From an uncultured Lachnospiraceae bacterium (GTDB lineage: Bacteria; Bacillota; Clostridia; Lachnospirales; Lachnospiraceae): a stretch of 54,582 nucleotides of DNA. Below are positions 43,304 through 50,407 of this stretch, in pieces. The notes under the pieces were generated by a model that made no database searches, had not been told where the DNA came from, and saw nothing but the letters and a program-made list of their open reading frames with translations. Location: NCBI GenBank assembly GCA_947631665.1, contig CANRMF010000010.1, positions 1 through 54,582 of the forward strand. The letters are read 5' to 3'. The translations under genes were made by a program, and so were the position numbers. Each line of letters begins with the position of its first letter. The stretch's first letter is position 1.

Positions 43304-44995
43304 TTACTTCAAATCTGCGTCTTTAAATCCGTAATTGTCTTTTAATGCTTTCTTTAACTGCGTATTTGCTTTTGCGAAACGCTTATTGATAGAAGTGTTC
43401 CAGTCAGAAAGTCTTGATTTTACATTGTCTACCCAGTTCTTATCTGTCATCCAGCAGCCGGCTACTTCTTCGTCCCACTTGTTCTGCCATTCATATAAAC
43501 ATGCCTTCTTTTCGCCGTTTTCCGTAATGGATAATGGGGTAGCCTTGTCTGCATAATCCCAATAGTTTCCTGCCTGCCAGATTTCAAGAATCTTGTTCCA
43601 GCCTTCTTTATCCTTGTATGTCTTGTGTGCCGGAACTGCATTCCAGATAGCCATCTGCTCATCATAAGCATCTCCCGTTACAACAGGGAAGGAATCTCCG
43701 GACGTTGTCTCTTTTACCTGATCGCCGTCAGTATATTTCTGGTCAAAGATTGCAAGTTTTGCTGATGTGCTGGCTGTCCAATAAGAAGCAAATCCGTATG
43801 CTACGTCGAGTTTCTGCTTTTCTTCATCGCTCCACTCTTTGTTATTGTCGTCAGATGCGTAGTTGTGAATACAAATCGGATCTGTGATTACTCTGATTGT
43901 ATTTTCAGAATATTCTGTAGACGGATATGGATAAATATCCCAGTCCGTAGCATTTACATAAGTATCTGTCTGGCTTGCTGATTCGTCTGCTGCTGCTGTC
44001 AGATACCAAGGATCTTCCTGATTTGTCAATGTTCTGTTCTTTGAGAAGAAATACCATGAGTAGTCGCTACATTCCTGCATGATTTCCTTAGATACGTTTC
44101 CTGCGCCGTTTGCTGTGTCAACAGTACCCTGTGACCAGTCGTTCAGATAAGATAACAGGCTCTTTACTTCGTCTGTATCCAAATCAACGTTGCCTTTTTC
44201 CTTAATCTGCTTGTTGATCGTCGGAGCTGCGATATCTACGATACCTGAAGCAGTACCCTTGCTGCCCCAGTAGCTCTTGTTGTCAGCGCTGCCGACAAAT
44301 CTTGTGTAATCGTCAATATCCCAGTCAGGACTTGGAACGTGAATATTGTTGCTGGCTGCTAAAGACTTGTTTACCCAGATACCTGCCGGAATCGTGTATG
44401 ACGGAAGTCCTGCTTGGAATCCATAGTAATTTAAGTCTGCCATCAGCACTTCGTTGTATGCCTTATAAGTTTCATCATCTGCATATACGGACAAGTCTGC
44501 TACAAGTCCCTTTTTCACATCATTTGGAACGTCTGTGGAGCCCCAGATGTCAGGATACTTGCCATATGTAGCCTTGAAGTTTTCCATTTCCTGCTCCCAT
44601 GTCGGCGTACCAACCTGATCCGGATCACCCTGCTTAGACCAGATGTTAATCTTGATATTCGGATAAGTTTCATTAAACTTATGTGCTACTGCGTATACCT
44701 GAGCCACGTTGCTGGCTGTCAGGTCTTTTTCTGACATCTCTTTATGTCCGATATCCTCATAGTATTTTCCGTCGCCTGACCATACCATGATAGATACGTC
44801 GCCTTTGACATTTTTATCTTTGAGATTTGTAGCGCCTAAAGAAGTTTTGTCGCTCAATCCGTTCTGTGAGCTGAGGCCGGTGCCATCTTCGCCGTTTCCA
44901 CCTTCGCCTGAGCCGCCGCATCCGGTCAAAATCATTGATGCGCCTAAAATAATCGTCATTGATAAAGCAAATGCTTTACGTCCAAATTTTTTCAT
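43304..44995 (-). CDS. Lipoprotein sugar-binding protein of ABC transporter (first gene of operon)
   Basis: 563 residues; AGGAGG ten bases before ATG. A type II signal peptide ends in the lipobox LTGC (Cys ~25), then a Gly/Ser/Glu-rich linker. The mature part is a family 1 extracellular solute-binding protein: VSIMVWSGDG, NETYPNIKINIWSK, YPDIWGSTDVPNDVKKGLVADLSVY without the long stretch being unusual, and AIWNAVPAHKTY near the end. At ~560 residues it is on the large side for binding monosaccharides and fits oligosaccharide binders. It is the promoter-proximal gene of the transport operon and is followed by a hairpin that may favour its over-expression. Expected ligand: laminari-oligosaccharides, from context only. 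Confidence 0.93.
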   Translation of the reverse strand: MKKFGRKAFALSMTIILGASMILTGCGGSGEGGNGEDGTGLSSQNGLSDKTSLGATNLKDKNVKGDVSIMVWSGDGKYYEDIGHKEMSEKDLTASNVAQVYAVAHKFNETYPNIKINIWSKQGDPDQVGTPTWEQEMENFKATYGKYPDIWGSTDVPNDVKKGLVADLSVYADDETYKAYNEVLMADLNYYGFQAGLPSYTIPAGIWVNKSLAASNNIHVPSPDWDIDDYTRFVGSADNKSYWGSKGTASGIVDIAAPTINKQIKEKGNVDLDTDEVKSLLSYLNDWSQGTVDTANGAGNVSKEIMQECSDYSWYFFSKNRTLTNQEDPWYLTAAADESASQTDTYVNATDWDIYPYPSTEYSENTIRVITDPICIHNYASDDNNKEWSDEEKQKLDVAYGFASYWTASTSAKLAIFDQKYTDGDQVKETTSGDSFPVVTGDAYDEQMAIWNAVPAHKTYKDKEGWNKILEIWQAGNYWDYADKATPLSITENGEKKACLYEWQNKWDEEVAGCWMTDKNWVDNVKSRLSDWNTSINKRFAKANTQLKKALKDNYGFKDADLK

Positions 44996-45068
44996 TTTTG
45001 TTCATCCTCCTTCTTTGAAAAAATTCTTTCACTTACATTAGAATCCACATAGTGATATTCTTGAAATT

Positions 45069-45113
45069 ATTTTATCACATCAATATGTACAAATCAACAA
45101 CGAAAAACGTTTT
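45069..45113 (-). promoter_or_regulatory. Promoter of transport operon with LacI-type operator
   Basis: In the minus direction TTGATT (45097-45092), a 17-base spacer and TAAAAT (45074-45069). The palindrome AAAACGTTTT (45104-45113), with the central CG typical of LacI-family operators, lies seven bases upstream of the -35 box. The rest of the 397-base gap between 44995 and 45393 holds a terminator at its far end and nothing else that I can identify. Confidence 0.7.
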
Positions 45114-45318
45114 AATATAGTTTCTTCTTGTGAATTTTTTACTATAATTCGATAAAACTAAACTTCTTTTTTCCAACAAATTGAAATATTTCGACAGATT
45201 TTTATTGTTATTTTATTCACAATTACTATATTTTGATGTTTTTCCAGCCTCCCACACAAAATCAGGCTCCTGCTTTTTAGGAAATTTCCCGGATTGACGC
45301 TGCCCCTAGAACTTGGCG

Positions 45319-45370
45319 CAAAAAAAGAAAGGACTGCAGTTTCGCCAGAGGCGTTGACTGCTGTCCTTTC
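45319..45370 (-). terminator. Strong terminator after the small glycan-binding gene
   Basis: GAAAGGACAGCAGT pairs with ACTGCAGTCCTTTC (one mismatch) around an inner CGCC/GGCG arm; seven U follow in the minus direction. It separates this gene from the transport operon. Confidence 0.92.
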
Positions 45371-45392
45371 CTGATTTCAATCAATTATGAAA

Positions 45393-46181
45393 TTATTCGG
45401 ATTCTCTTTTTCTTGAGAAAACTACTACTGCGGCTGCTGCTAAAATTGCAATGCCTGCGAAAATAAACGGATCAAAATCACCGGTTGATACCGTCGTGGT
45501 CGTTGTTGTTCCACCATTGTTAGTAGACGGTGTGCCCGTAACAGGCTGGTCTTCTGTCGTCTTTTCTGTCAGTGAGTAACCTGTACATGTAATCACTGTC
45601 GCTGCCACAGAATCGCCATCTGCGTCCGGCTGCGCTGCAATTCCTTCTGCGCCGCCCTCGGCATATGAGTAATGCTTTGTACCGTCTGTGGAAGCTCTGT
45701 CACCATATTCGCCGCCAATACCGAAGTAAATCGTATTTGCGTCTGTTGCTGCCGTAAAGTCTTCATCTACGGTAACTGCCTGTCCCTTTTTCATGCGAAC
45801 CCACTTACCATAAGCGATATCATCTTCACCTTTTGCAACTTTGATAAATGCCCATTTATCTACTTTAGATGACTTTAATGTAAACTTGATATGATATTCT
45901 TTTCCTTTTGTAATGCTTACGGAACCGTATTTCTTGCTGTCTTGGAAAACCTGTCCTCCCCAGACACCGCCCCAGCCGATAGCTTTGATGTCAGCCGTCC
46001 ATGAGTCTGCTGTCTGAGATTTTAAAGTTCCATCTGAGCCTTCATACCACAGTCCATGTCCTGCGCCTTCTTCCATTCCGAAGTAGCTGCCCCATGTATC
46101 TGCAGCGAAACAGTTTACTGTCATACCTACTGTCAATGCTGCTGCAGCAATCACAGTTACGAGTTTCTTTAATGTCCTCAT
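45393..46181 (-). CDS. Small surface-anchored carbohydrate-binding protein
   Basis: 262 residues from the ATG at 46181 (GAGGAGGAG seven bases upstream); the frame extends further up but that part overlaps the promoter. Signal peptide (~1-27, ending CFAAD). Residues ~28-205 form a CBM4/9-like beta-sandwich (TWGSYFGMEEGAG, GGVWGGQVFQD, YHIKFTLKSSKVDKWAFI, TIYFGIGGEYGD). A Thr/Gly/Asn linker with a poly-Thr run leads to STGDFDP, a membrane helix (FIFAGIAILAAAAVVVF) and the tail SRKRESE. The end resembles a sortase-type sorting signal, but no clear LPXTG or NPQTG is present, so simple membrane anchoring is as likely. Monocistronic, divergent from plsC. Expected to hold glucan fragments near the transporter. 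Confidence 0.8.
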   Translation of the reverse strand: MRTLKKLVTVIAAAALTVGMTVNCFAADTWGSYFGMEEGAGHGLWYEGSDGTLKSQTADSWTADIKAIGWGGVWGGQVFQDSKKYGSVSITKGKEYHIKFTLKSSKVDKWAFIKVAKGEDDIAYGKWVRMKKGQAVTVDEDFTAATDANTIYFGIGGEYGDRASTDGTKHYSYAEGGAEGIAAQPDADGDSVAATVITCTGYSLTEKTTEDQPVTGTPSTNNGGTTTTTTVSTGDFDPFIFAGIAILAAAAVVVFSRKRESE

Positions 46182-46226
46182 TTTTGCTCCTCCTCTAATT
46201 TTTGCGATACTTTCGCTTATAACCGA

Positions 46227-46255
46227 AGTATAACACGAACCCTCGTTCAATTCAA
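46227..46255 (-). promoter_or_regulatory. Promoter of small CBM gene with operator-like repeat
   Basis: In the minus direction TTGAAT (46255-46250), a 17-base spacer and TATACT (46232-46227). The spacer contains the inverted repeat GAAC-CCTC-GTTC (46237-46248). Confidence 0.7.
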
Positions 46256-46371
46256 TGGATAAAATAAGTTTTTTCTTAGATTTTATCATTATTAACAATT
46301 TTTAAATTATTTCCTGTACAAATTTGCTAAAATTTTTCATTTGCGCTCCATAAACACATCAACATTTTCCA

Positions 46372-46400
46372 TTGATTTTCCACAATGCTTCTAATATAAT
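46372..46400 (+). promoter_or_regulatory. Promoter of plsC-like gene
   Basis: TTGATT (46372-46377), a 17-base spacer and TATAAT (46395-46400). The leader can form GGGTG/CACCC around CGGATA/TATCCG (about 46402-46443) before the AGGAGG site. Confidence 0.75.
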
Positions 46401-46461
46401 AGGGTGCAGATAAATTTACGGATAGGCAGATATCCGACACCCACAAACTCAGGAGGTTTTT

Positions 46462-47178
46462 ATGCGTCTGATTATCATACTTTTACTGCTGCCCCCATAC
46501 TTTATTGTTTCTTTACCGGTGATGCTCTGCGTCCTGATTGTCAGAAAATTCAATCCACACGCGGGCGATATGATTGTTTTAAGGTTTGTCCAGTTTGCTT
46601 TAAAAGCAGTAACAATCATTTCCGGAAGCAAGGTAACGGTCAACGGTCTTGAAAATATTCCAAAAGACGAGGCGGTTTTATTTGTGGGAAACCACACCAG
46701 TATTTTTGATATTATTGTCACTTATCCGCTGATGAAACGTCCTACCGGATTTGTTTCCAAAAAGGAGTTTCGGAAAATCCCGATTTTCAGTTGGCTGATG
46801 CTGCTGCTTCACTGCCTGTTCCTCGACCGCAGCGATCCGCGCTCCGGACTTAAGATGGTGCTTAGCGCGGCAGAACTGATTCAGGGCGGCACGTCGATTG
46901 TTATTTTCCCTGAGGGCACCCGCTCTGTGGACGGAAAACTGATGAAGTTTAAGGACGGCGCTTTTAAAATCGCCGAAAAATCCAAATGCCCGATTGTGCC
47001 GATGGGAATTACCGGAACACCCGAAATTTTTGAACGCCATATGCCATGGCCGAAGCCTTCAAAGGTAACTGTCAATTTCGGGACGCCGATTGAAACAAAA
47101 GACCTCTCCCGTCAGGAAATCAAGCAGATTTCAGGAATTGTACATCAGGAGGTTGCAAAACTTTCCGGTCAGGCTTAA
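46462..47178 (+). CDS. plsC: 1-acyl-sn-glycerol-3-phosphate acyltransferase (PlsC family)
   Basis: 238 residues; AGGAGG five bases before ATG. An N-terminal membrane segment (RLIIILLLLPPYFIVSLPV) is followed by the acyltransferase motifs: NHTSIFDI (~77-84; the HX4D catalytic pair), PTGFVSKKEFRKIP, FPEGTRSVDG (~151-160; glycerophosphate binding) and CPIVPMGITG. It makes phosphatidic acid from lysophosphatidic acid at the membrane. It is on the opposite strand to the glucan genes, starts a housekeeping unit with the next small membrane protein, and is not linked to glucan use. The paralogue naming (plsC versus a related acyltransferase) cannot be settled here. Confidence 0.92.
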   Translation: MRLIIILLLLPPYFIVSLPVMLCVLIVRKFNPHAGDMIVLRFVQFALKAVTIISGSKVTVNGLENIPKDEAVLFVGNHTSIFDIIVTYPLMKRPTGFVSKKEFRKIPIFSWLMLLLHCLFLDRSDPRSGLKMVLSAAELIQGGTSIVIFPEGTRSVDGKLMKFKDGAFKIAEKSKCPIVPMGITGTPEIFERHMPWPKPSKVTVNFGTPIETKDLSRQEIKQISGIVHQEVAKLSGQA

Positions 47179-47247
47179 AGGTTTTTATTGTAAAAAGAGT
47201 GATGAAATGATAAAATATCACAAGATTACATTTCATGGAGGTACACA

Positions 47248-47706
47248 ATGATACATACACCTATCTTGGCGGTCGCCACTTTTGTATGGGTTATTACCAT
47301 CATTCTGCTGGTACTGCTCGTTGCGGTTGCCGTCTTATATTTTATCGGTAAAAAGGCTGAAAAAAAGCAGTCTGAGCAGCAAAAGACTTTAGAGGAAAAT
47401 GCGCAGACAATCAGTCTGTTTGTCATTGACAAGAAAAAAATGAAATTAAAAGACGCCGGTCTTCCGAGTATTGTCATGGAGCAGGCGCCGAAACTGGCAA
47501 AGCAGGCAAAACTTCCGATTGTAAAGGTTAAGGCAGGCCCGCGCGTCATGAATCTGATTGCAGACGCAAAAATTTATGACACCATTCTTCCGAAACAGGA
47601 AATTAAAGCAACGGTCAGCGGACTGTATATTACTTCTTTTAAACGGATTCGCGGGCCGGTTTATGAGCCGCCGAAGAAAAAGAAGTTCTTTGGAAAAAAC
47701 AAATAG
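47248..47706 (+). CDS. Small membrane protein of unknown function
   Basis: 152 residues; GGAGG six bases before ATG. One N-terminal membrane helix (~8-32, FVWVITIILLVLLVAVAVLYF), then a charged coil (KKAEKKQSEQQKTLEEN) and a cytoplasmic domain (~45-140) with KMKLKDAGLPSIVMEQAPKL and GPRVMNLIADAKIYDTILPK. The C-terminus is very basic (PPKKKKFFGKNK). I do not recognise the family. It follows plsC by 69 bases on the same strand and ends at a shared convergent terminator. Confidence 0.8.
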   Translation: MIHTPILAVATFVWVITIILLVLLVAVAVLYFIGKKAEKKQSEQQKTLEENAQTISLFVIDKKKMKLKDAGLPSIVMEQAPKLAKQAKLPIVKVKAGPRVMNLIADAKIYDTILPKQEIKATVSGLYITSFKRIRGPVYEPPKKKKFFGKNK

Positions 47707-47719
47707 CAGGTTGCAAAAA

Positions 47720-47772
47720 AAGAAAGAGCAGCGCAGAAAGCAGGAACGCTTTCCGTACTGCTCTTTCTTTTA
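47720..47772. terminator. Bidirectional terminator between convergent genes
   Basis: AGAAAGAGCAG (47721-47731) pairs with CTGCTCTTTCT (47758-47768). A T-rich tract follows on the plus strand, and seven U follow on the minus strand, serving both the membrane-protein gene and the DUF1934 gene. Confidence 0.88.
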
Positions 47773-47797
47773 TACAAGATACAAAAGACAGGAAGTT

Positions 47798-48214
47798 TTA
47801 TCCCTGAATATCAATCTCAATCCGGCTGTCGGAAACTTTCGTGTTGTTGGCATAGAGTTCATAGTCAATTTTTAAATTGACCTGCTCCGCAATTTTTTTC
47901 AATGCAATATCTTTGGTCAGCACTTCAAGAAGCATATCGCCGTAAGGCGTGCTGTAAAGGGACTGGTTATTTTCTCCTTTTCTGAAAACCAGTTTGCCGT
48001 TGACAATGCCGTTGCGTTTCAGTTCCACAAGGCTGTCGGTAAACTTGATTGTGTTTTGGGTTTTCATGCCGCTTTCTTCTTCAATGTCATCATAAAGCAG
48101 ATAGTGCTTTTCGTTTTTTTCATAATATTTCCCCCGCGCCATCAATTCGACGCTGTCGCTTAATTCGTCCAGCGATTGCAGTCCGGAAATTTTTATCAAA
48201 ACGTCGTTGTTCAT
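47798..48214 (-). CDS. DUF1934 (YwiB-like) protein
   Basis: 138 residues. It opens MNNDVLIKISGLQSL and contains KYYEKNEKHYLLYDDIEE, VFRKGENNQSLYSTPYGDM and NLKIDYELYAN, the pattern of the DUF1934 family, which has a calycin-like beta-barrel and no established function. No signal peptide. It starts 14 bases after the murI stop, so the two are co-transcribed. Confidence 0.87.
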   Translation of the reverse strand: MNNDVLIKISGLQSLDELSDSVELMARGKYYEKNEKHYLLYDDIEEESGMKTQNTIKFTDSLVELKRNGIVNGKLVFRKGENNQSLYSTPYGDMLLEVLTKDIALKKIAEQVNLKIDYELYANNTKVSDSRIEIDIQG

Positions 48215-48228
48215 TACTTTCTCCTATC

Positions 48229-49041
48229 TCAGTATGCTTCTATCTGAATTTCTTCTATAAATTCAATATGAAACGGCATAATGGAATTTGCAAAATCTTT
48301 GAATTTCTCCGCCGCGTCACTGACATAAAACGCGTATTCCGCTCTGTGGTTTTCATCGGCGCGCAGTTGCTTCTGCTCCAATAACGTCCCAAGCTCCAGC
48401 GCCGTCTCGTAAGCAGGATTGACTAAGTTGACTTCCGGGCCCATGATTTTTGCCACCGTACTGCGGAGCAGCGGATAATGCGTACATCCTAAAATCAGAC
48501 TGTCAATATCTTCGTCCTGAAGGGTTTTTAAATATCTCGCGGCGATTTCATCTGTCACCTTATCATGCAGCATTCCTTCCTCAACCAGCGGACAGAATAA
48601 CGGACACGCCTTTCCGACCACTTCGATTTGAGGGTCAATGCCATGAATATATTCTGTATAGAGCGCGCTTTTAATTGTGCCTTCGGTTCCAATAACGCCA
48701 ATCCGTTTATTTTTTGTCGTTGCGACTGCGGTTTTTGCGCCCGGCTTTACCACTCCGATTACCGGAAGGTCAAGCTGTTTTTCTATCGTATCCAGCGCGA
48801 AAGCGCTCGCAGTATTGCAGGCAATGACAATCGCTTTCACTCCCTTTGTTTTTAGAAAACGGATAATCTGTCCGGAATACCGGATAATCGTATCTTTGGA
48901 TTTACTTCCATATGGCACTCTCGCCGTATCGCCGAAATAGACCACGCTCTCGTTTGGAAGTTGCCTGATAATTTCTCTCGCTACGGTTAGTCCGCCAACG
49001 CCGGAATCAAATACGCCGACGGGCGCGTTACAATCTCTCAT
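48229..49041 (-). CDS. murI: Glutamate racemase
   Basis: 270 residues from the ATG at 49041, six bases after ATGGAG; an ATG four codons earlier lacks a ribosome site. Family blocks: GVFDSGVGGLTVAREI (with the catalytic-site Asp/Ser), VYFGDTARVPYGSKS, IVIACNTASAFAL (first catalytic Cys) and LILGCTHYPLLR (second catalytic Cys). Converts L- to D-glutamate for peptidoglycan. It lies in a two-gene unit with DUF1934. Confidence 0.97.
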   Translation of the reverse strand: MRDCNAPVGVFDSGVGGLTVAREIIRQLPNESVVYFGDTARVPYGSKSKDTIIRYSGQIIRFLKTKGVKAIVIACNTASAFALDTIEKQLDLPVIGVVKPGAKTAVATTKNKRIGVIGTEGTIKSALYTEYIHGIDPQIEVVGKACPLFCPLVEEGMLHDKVTDEIAARYLKTLQDEDIDSLILGCTHYPLLRSTVAKIMGPEVNLVNPAYETALELGTLLEQKQLRADENHRAEYAFYVSDAAEKFKDFANSIMPFHIEFIEEIQIEAY

Positions 49042-49124
49042 GAAAATCTCCATTCTGCTGCCATGACGGCCGCATCAGTAGTGACAAAATATGTATTTTC
49101 TGATACCTCGTCTAATCCTGAACT

Positions 49125-49153
49125 ATTTTAACTGCTCTATGGGAATAATTCAA
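49125..49153 (-). promoter_or_regulatory. Promoter of murI operon
   Basis: In the minus direction TTGAAT (49153-49148), a 17-base spacer and TAAAAT (49130-49125). Confidence 0.7.
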
Positions 49154-49256
49154 TACTTTTCATAAAATTGTATTTTTGTGAATAAACCTGAAAATTTATG
49201 TCAATACTCCATATATCTTTGATACGCATAAAGTTTCACAGAATTATGGAGGTGTT

Positions 49257-49451
49257 ATGAAAAAAATCCGATTATTTGCTTTTATTATTATATTCTGGTG
49301 GAGTATGCTTTGTCCTCCGCTCGGATTTCCGGAGGACTCCATCAAAACAGAACCTTCAACTCAGGAAACTGCCGCAGAGGGCATTTCGTCAGCGCCGGAG
49401 GTTCATTTCCAACTGAAATATCTGAAATTTTTAGATTTCCTCTTTCAGTAA
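49257..49451 (+). CDS. Short secreted peptide, unknown
   Basis: 64 residues; TATGGAGGTGTT gives a good ribosome site just before ATG. MKKIRLFAFIIIFWWSMLC is a plausible signal sequence, followed by a Ser/Thr/Glu-rich stretch and a hydrophobic end (LKYLKFLDFLFQ). It overlaps the 3' end of the convergent ispE gene by 21 bases. No family is recognised. The strong ribosome site and signal sequence support it; its short length keeps confidence moderate. Confidence 0.5.
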   Translation: MKKIRLFAFIIIFWWSMLCPPLGFPEDSIKTEPSTQETAAEGISSAPEVHFQLKYLKFLDFLFQ

Positions 49452-50324
49452 ATCCGTTTTGTTGACAAAGCCGGTCAGGTACAACTGTTCTGTGATGCCT
49501 GCCTGCGTAAGCGTTTCCATCGCGCGCCGCGCCCGCTCCGCGTCATTGAATACGGCAAAGACCGTAGGCCCGCTGCCGCTCATAAGCGCATTTAAGGCGC
49601 CCCCGCTTAAAAGCATTTGTTTGATTTCGTCAATTACCGGATATTCGGGAATGGTTACGTCTTCCATGACATTGTACATCAGGGAAGACATTTTTCCCAA
49701 ATCCTGTCTGCGGATTGCCTGTATAAGCCCGTCTGTATCCGGTCTTTTTTTGATTTCTGACGGTCGGATATGCCCGTATACATACGCAGTAGAAACGGAA
49801 ACCGGAGGCTTTGCAATGATTACGTAAGCCTTCGGCGGCGCAGGAAGCGGCGTTAATATTTCGCCAATTCCCTCCGCAAGCGCCGTACCCCCAAGAATAC
49901 AATAAGGCACGTCCGCGCCGAGTTTCACGCCCCGTTTCATGAGTTCTTTTTTCGTGAGCCCTAAGGAAAACAGCCGGTTGACCGCCTGAAGCGTCGCCGC
50001 ACAGTCCGCGCTTCCGCCCGCCATGCCTCCTGCAATCGGAATCCGTTTTGTAATATGAATCGTAATTCCGTCATGAATATGAAATTCATCAAAAAGGAGT
50101 TTTGCAGCCTCGTACGCCAGATTTCCTTTTTCATTTTTTAATACGGCGGCGTCCGTTTCCACCCGGATTTCGTCCGGCTGTCCGTTTTTTTCTATCATGA
50201 TATCGTCGTAAACGCCAACGCTCTGCATAATCATTCTCAATTCGTGATATCCATCGTCGCGTTTTTTTAATACATCTAATCCTAAATTGATTTTTCCGTA
50301 GGCTTTCCAGCTAATTGTATCCAT
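49431..50324 (-). CDS. ispE: 4-diphosphocytidyl-2-C-methyl-D-erythritol kinase
   Basis: 297 residues; GGAGG seven bases before ATG. GHMP kinase layout: AYGKINLGLDVLKKRDDGYH at the N-terminus, the ATP-binding loop PIAGGMAGGSADCAATL (~93-109) and the C-terminal ALMSGSGPTVFAVF motif. Phosphorylates CDP-ME in the non-mevalonate isoprenoid pathway. Its promoter overlaps the stop codon of the upstream LysM gene. Confidence 0.97.
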   Translation of the reverse strand: MDTISWKAYGKINLGLDVLKKRDDGYHELRMIMQSVGVYDDIMIEKNGQPDEIRVETDAAVLKNEKGNLAYEAAKLLFDEFHIHDGITIHITKRIPIAGGMAGGSADCAATLQAVNRLFSLGLTKKELMKRGVKLGADVPYCILGGTALAEGIGEILTPLPAPPKAYVIIAKPPVSVSTAYVYGHIRPSEIKKRPDTDGLIQAIRRQDLGKMSSLMYNVMEDVTIPEYPVIDEIKQMLLSGGALNALMSGSGPTVFAVFNDAERARRAMETLTQAGITEQLYLTGFVNKTDLLKEEI

Positions 50325-50378
50325 ATTGTTCCCTCCACCTGCGGCGGAAATTTCCGCATTTCGTTTTTTCTTATAAAC

Positions 50379-50407
50379 AGTATAATTTTTTTTGCCCTTA
50401 CTGACAA
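50379..50407 (-). promoter_or_regulatory. Promoter of ispE, overlapping upstream stop codon
   Basis: In the minus direction TTGTCA (50407-50402), a 17-base spacer and TATACT (50384-50379). A perfect GCGGAAATTTCCGC palindrome (about 50344-50357) sits in the leader. Confidence 0.65.

Noticed and set aside
28599-45000. ABC transporter ATPase in the transport operon
   Set aside because: No Walker A, Walker B or LSGGQ motif was found in any gene of the locus.
45393-45500. LPXTG sortase signal in the small CBM protein
   Set aside because: A membrane helix and charged tail are present but no LPXTG or NPQTG; only a weak STGD precedes the helix.
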